From Cardiocondyla obscurior (lineage: Eukaryota > Arthropoda > Insecta > Hymenoptera > Formicidae): a stretch of DNA of 64,000 nt. Numbering within the stretch: the first letter of the stretch is position 1; each line of letters begins with the position of its first letter. The translations under genes were made by a program, and so were the position numbers. Below, piece by piece: positions 62,479 to 64,000 of this stretch. The notes under the pieces are model-generated. The model had not been told where the DNA came from. It searched no databases and worked only from the letters and a program-made list of their open reading frames with translations. The stretch lies in contig NW_027228801.1 in NCBI RefSeq assembly GCF_019399895.1, positions 160,331-224,330 on the forward strand, read 5' to 3'.

Positions 62479-64000
62479 GGCCCACATTCTGAGCTCTTTT
62501 AGAGGCGCTTTTAGTTAAAAGCGTCTCTAAAAGAGGTTTTATAAAAGTGGTTGTATTCTGAGCTCATATTTAGAGGCACCTTTAAAAGTGACAGTTACTT
62601 TTAGCCTAAATGTGCGCTTTTATCTCGAAAAACCTATTCTGAACCCACTTTTATAGCACATTTATAGGCTTTGGCTAAAAGTGCCGCTAAATGTGGTCTG
62701 TAGAACATTTATCGGCACTTTTAGCGAAAATCCAATATGGCGGCACCCATGCGATTTGACAGGTGGACCCATATCGCGACTTAACTAATTAATGGCAACG
62801 TTAATCAATTAAATTTGTTCAAAAAAACTATATACGCAATGTTTTTAGGAGTAAACGAAACTCCATGTAGTAAAATTAATCGTATTGGAATAATTTTCAA
62901 AAATTTTAATTTAAAAAATGCGCGTAAATATAAAGGTGATTAAAGTGCTGTGCGAGTGTAATAAGAACTCGGTATTTAGCACGTGCATTATGATACATTA
63001 CTAAATTAATCATGGAGTTTGCCGAGGCGATTTCTGACGCTGCAGAAGTTCGGGAAGTAAATGAATTACGTGCTTGCGAACCAAGAGTTTTTCGGGATAG
63101 AATAAATCCATTTGAACTGTATAATGAACGAGAATTTCGACAAAGATACCGGCTGTCCAAGGAATGTGTGCGTTATGTGCTTACATTAGTGGAAGCTAGG
63201 TTAACTCCGCTAGCGATTAGAAGAAATGTGATACCACCAACTCTGCAAGTCCTCATCACTCTACGTTATTATGCAAAAAGATGTTATCAAATTGAACTAG
63301 GTAAGTTATTTAAATGCATTTTTATTATTTATTACTTTAAATATATTTTTTAATTAAAGTTTTTAACTATTGTATTTTAATTACAGGAGATCTGCATGGA
63401 GTATCGCAGCCAACAGTGTCTAAAATCGTCGCATCAGTTTCACGAGTTCTGGCAAGATTATTGCCAGAATTCGTGAAACCTCGAATAGAAACCCTTCAGG
63501 AAAAATTTTATAACGTAGCTCGTTTTCCTTCGGTTGTGGGCTGTATTGATTGCACACATGTGCCAATAAAATGCCCCAACCAGGGACAAGCTGCGTTATA
63601 TATGAACCGGAAGGGTTTCTATTCGTTAAACATCCAGGTGGTGTGCGATGCGGAGAAACGAATTTTAGATATTGTTGTTGGAGAGGCAGTGCTCACGATG
63701 CACGTATATGAGATTTATGTTCCCTCAAGGAAGAGTTTAAGGTAATCTTATTAACAGTTAATATTATATTAAATTAAATTATAATTTAATGTATATTTTT
63801 TATTTTTCAGTCAGGCAGAAGGAAAGGTACCTTGCTTGGGGATTCCGGGTACCCATTCAAGCCATACCTTCTGACACCAATACTACAACCACGAGATCTT
63901 CCTGAGGAGCGATACAATTCATCCAATATACGGACCCAGATCATCGTTGAGCGCTGTTTTGGAGAGTGGAAGGGCATGTTTCGTGCCCTTCGAAATGGAA
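62479..64000 (+). mobile_element. Harbinger-type DNA transposon, 5' part
   Basis: Starts GGCCCACATTCTGAGCTC and shows 240 bp of self-similar GCTTTTA and AGAGGCGC motifs before the gene. It continues beyond the window. An inverted copy of the end lies at 56636-56871. Confidence 0.82.
63012..64000 (+). pseudogene. HARBI1-like Harbinger transposase, exons 1-3, with indels
   Basis: Exon 1 63012-63300, exon 2 63387-63741, exon 3 from 63811 (GTAAGT and GTAATC donors; TTACAG and TTTCAG acceptors). Conserved parts: GVSQPTVSKIV, VVGCIDCTHVPIKCP (first catalytic D region), LNIQVVCDAEKRILDIV, LLGDSGYPFKPYLLTP and VERCFGEWKGMFR. Around 63685 and 63705 two small indels shift the frame through the expected GSxHDxRI region, so this copy is probably inactive unless these are sequencing errors. 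The C-terminus is outside the window. Confidence 0.85.

Noticed and set aside
62070..62485. Two overlapping frames of 107-135 codons on the minus strand
   Set aside because: Their Pro/Ser/Leu-rich content reflects the purine-rich plus strand and they cross the border of a Harbinger end.

Overview
This window is eukaryotic repeat DNA, almost certainly from an insect and probably a hymenopteran such as an ant (inference from the mixture of Ty3/gypsy with an envelope gene, BEL/Pao, DIRS, Tc1/mariner, hAT and Harbinger elements, AT-rich spacers and GC-rich LTRs). I found no host protein gene, tRNA or rRNA. Nearly every base that can be assigned belongs to a mobile element, and many elements are inserted inside others. 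Target-site duplications (TSDs) read directly from the sequence let much of the nesting be resolved.

Layout. 1-2595: broken Gypsy-A retrotransposon (+). 3327-6695: complete Tc1/mariner-type DNA transposon with 1-kb terminal inverted repeats, an intact DD35E transposase and a histone-type 3' stem-loop. 7283-9475: two solo LTRs. 9925-30076: a second Gypsy-A copy (-), split by a 17-kb envelope-bearing gypsy element (11261-28473, TSD TTTA). That element is itself broken by a solo LTR (13815-14219), by an unusual 2464-bp element with three small genes (17341-19804, TSD CCGA) and by a BEL/Pao element (to 25816). 30107-36177: nested long LTRs full of hairpin minisatellites. 36178-41019: AT-rich spacer with palindromes, one solo LTR, a cysteine-rich fragment and a 42-bp tandem repeat. 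41020-48390: DIRS-type remnant interrupted by a young, intact Mag-type gypsy element (41252-46404, LTRs identical by eye) and by a solo LTR. 49331-51616: dead hAT transposase. 51831-54965: giant foldback element with an apparently intact three-exon DD41D transposase in one arm and a decayed copy in the other. 56884-60405: chain of abutting foldback elements. 61131-62160: Tc1 remnant. 62479-64000: Harbinger element running off the window.

Three loci could still encode complete proteins for mobility: the DD35E transposase (4548-5579), the Mag polyprotein (41711-45994) and the DD41D transposase (52282-53495, if its two introns are spliced). The best candidate for something undescribed is the 17341-19804 element. 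It has 12-bp inverted ends and a 4-bp TSD. It encodes a basic 95-residue protein and two paralogous cysteine-rich, probably zinc-binding proteins, the first of which seems to begin at an ATGA overlap cut by a splice donor. Such a dense pile-up of nested elements, including envelope-bearing gypsy DNA, could be pericentromeric heterochromatin or a piRNA cluster; that is inference and needs small-RNA data.
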